This document shows, piece after piece, positions 6,344 to 6,577 of a stretch of DNA of 6,577 nt. Location of the stretch: the NCBI GenBank assembly GCA_009704065.1, contig WLEX01000069.1, forward strand, positions 1 to 6,577, written 5' to 3'. The DNA comes from Actinomycetota bacterium (GTDB lineage: Bacteria > Actinomycetota > Acidimicrobiia > Acidimicrobiales > Ilumatobacteraceae). A model generated the notes under the pieces. That model was not told the origin of the DNA. It ran no database searches and saw nothing but the letters and a program-made list of their open reading frames with translations. The position numbers and the translations under genes are program-made. Position 1 is the first letter of the stretch. Every line of letters starts with the position of its first letter.

Positions 6344-6577
6344 TTATTGAACGTGGGCGAGCAAAATGCCGCCATATGCAGCGGCCAATGATGCAAGTAG
6401 CCCTACTGCTCCACCAATGGCTTTAGCAGCTTTCGATTGTCCCATCGAATGAATAAGCGTTGCTATAACAGCAGCAGCCACCGTCAGCATCTTGAGACCA
6501 AACGTTGCCATGTAAGCAGTGGATTTGTCTGCAACCTCGATGGTGCCTAGGCCCCATGCTCCGGTAAAAACGATGAC
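6344..6577 (-). CDS. Small membrane protein, C-terminal part (cut by window edge)
   Basis: The minus strand is open from the right edge to a TAA at 6346-6344, giving the last 77 residues of a protein whose start is outside the window. Two hydrophobic stretches are clear: residues 26-43 of the visible part (F-G-L-K-M-L-T-V-A-A-A-V-I-A-T-L), and about 54-75 (A-I-G-G-A-V-G-L-L-A-S-L-A-A-A-Y-G-G-I-L-L). They are joined by a short polar link containing H-S-M-G-Q-S-K-A-A-K, and the protein ends H-V-Q. This pattern of small residues and two helices marks it as an integral membrane protein. The K-M-L-T-V-A-A-A start of the first helix recalls the C-terminal part of CopD-like membrane domains, but I do not recognise the family with any confidence. 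It converges on the dehydrogenase with only 3 bases between the stops and is not part of the ligase operon. Confidence 0.7.
   Translation of the reverse strand, partial: VIVFTGAWGLGTIEVADKSTAYMATFGLKMLTVAAAVIATLIHSMGQSKAAKAIGGAVGLLASLAAAYGGILLAHVQ

Noticed and set aside
6368..6385. GCCGC-N8-GCGGC hairpin 28 bases after the dehydrogenase stop, as a terminator
   Set aside because: The stem is only 5 bp, no T-run follows on either strand, and it lies inside the membrane-protein coding sequence.

Overview
The window looks like a piece of actinobacterial chromosome. By eye GC is near 50 %, lower than in most cultured Actinomycetota, and the protein types (LLM-family flavin oxidoreductase, FadD-like ligase, acyl-CoA dehydrogenase with an S-I-E-G-G-T C-terminus) would suit a freshwater or marine lineage such as Acidimicrobiia. 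That assignment is an inference; no rRNA or marker gene is present. The sequence is almost fully coding, and I see no mobile element, tRNA, rRNA or CRISPR array.

Layout. Five minus-strand genes run from about 5031 down to the left edge, in transcription order: an AMP-forming acyl-CoA ligase (3475-5031); a glycerophosphodiester phosphodiesterase (2714-3475), whose ATG overlaps the ligase stop; an LLM/luciferase-like flavin oxidoreductase (1455-2648); a cytosine-deaminase-like amidohydrolase (238-1449), which starts 5 bases after the previous stop; and the first 63 codons of an ABC-transporter ATPase (1-189, cut by the window edge). The spacings (-1, 65, 5 and 48 bases) suggest one operon. A 106-bp divergent intergenic region (5032-5137) separates it from a plus-strand acyl-CoA dehydrogenase (5138-6340). 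A minus-strand small membrane protein, cut by the right edge, ends 3 bases after the dehydrogenase stop.

How the genes may work together (inference). The ABC ATPase resembles importers of the nitrate/taurine/pyrimidine-precursor type. The amidohydrolase belongs to the CodA/AtzC branch that deaminates or deamidates nitrogen heterocycles, but it lacks the glutamine that CodA uses to hold cytosine. The flavin oxidoreductase could oxidise an organic substrate, the phosphodiesterase could free an alcohol from a glycerophosphodiester, and the ligase and dehydrogenase could activate and desaturate a carboxylic acid. Together they suggest import and breakdown of a nitrogen-containing, possibly lipid-derived, organic compound. 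The substrate cannot be read from the sequence, and I do not recognise the set as a described pathway.

Expression signals. None of the five minus-strand genes has a clear Shine-Dalgarno sequence. The first gene has its start fixed by a stop codon 12 bases upstream and a -10-like TAGTTT just before the ATG, as in leaderless actinobacterial genes. The plus-strand dehydrogenase has a strong AAGGGGAA ribosome-binding site.
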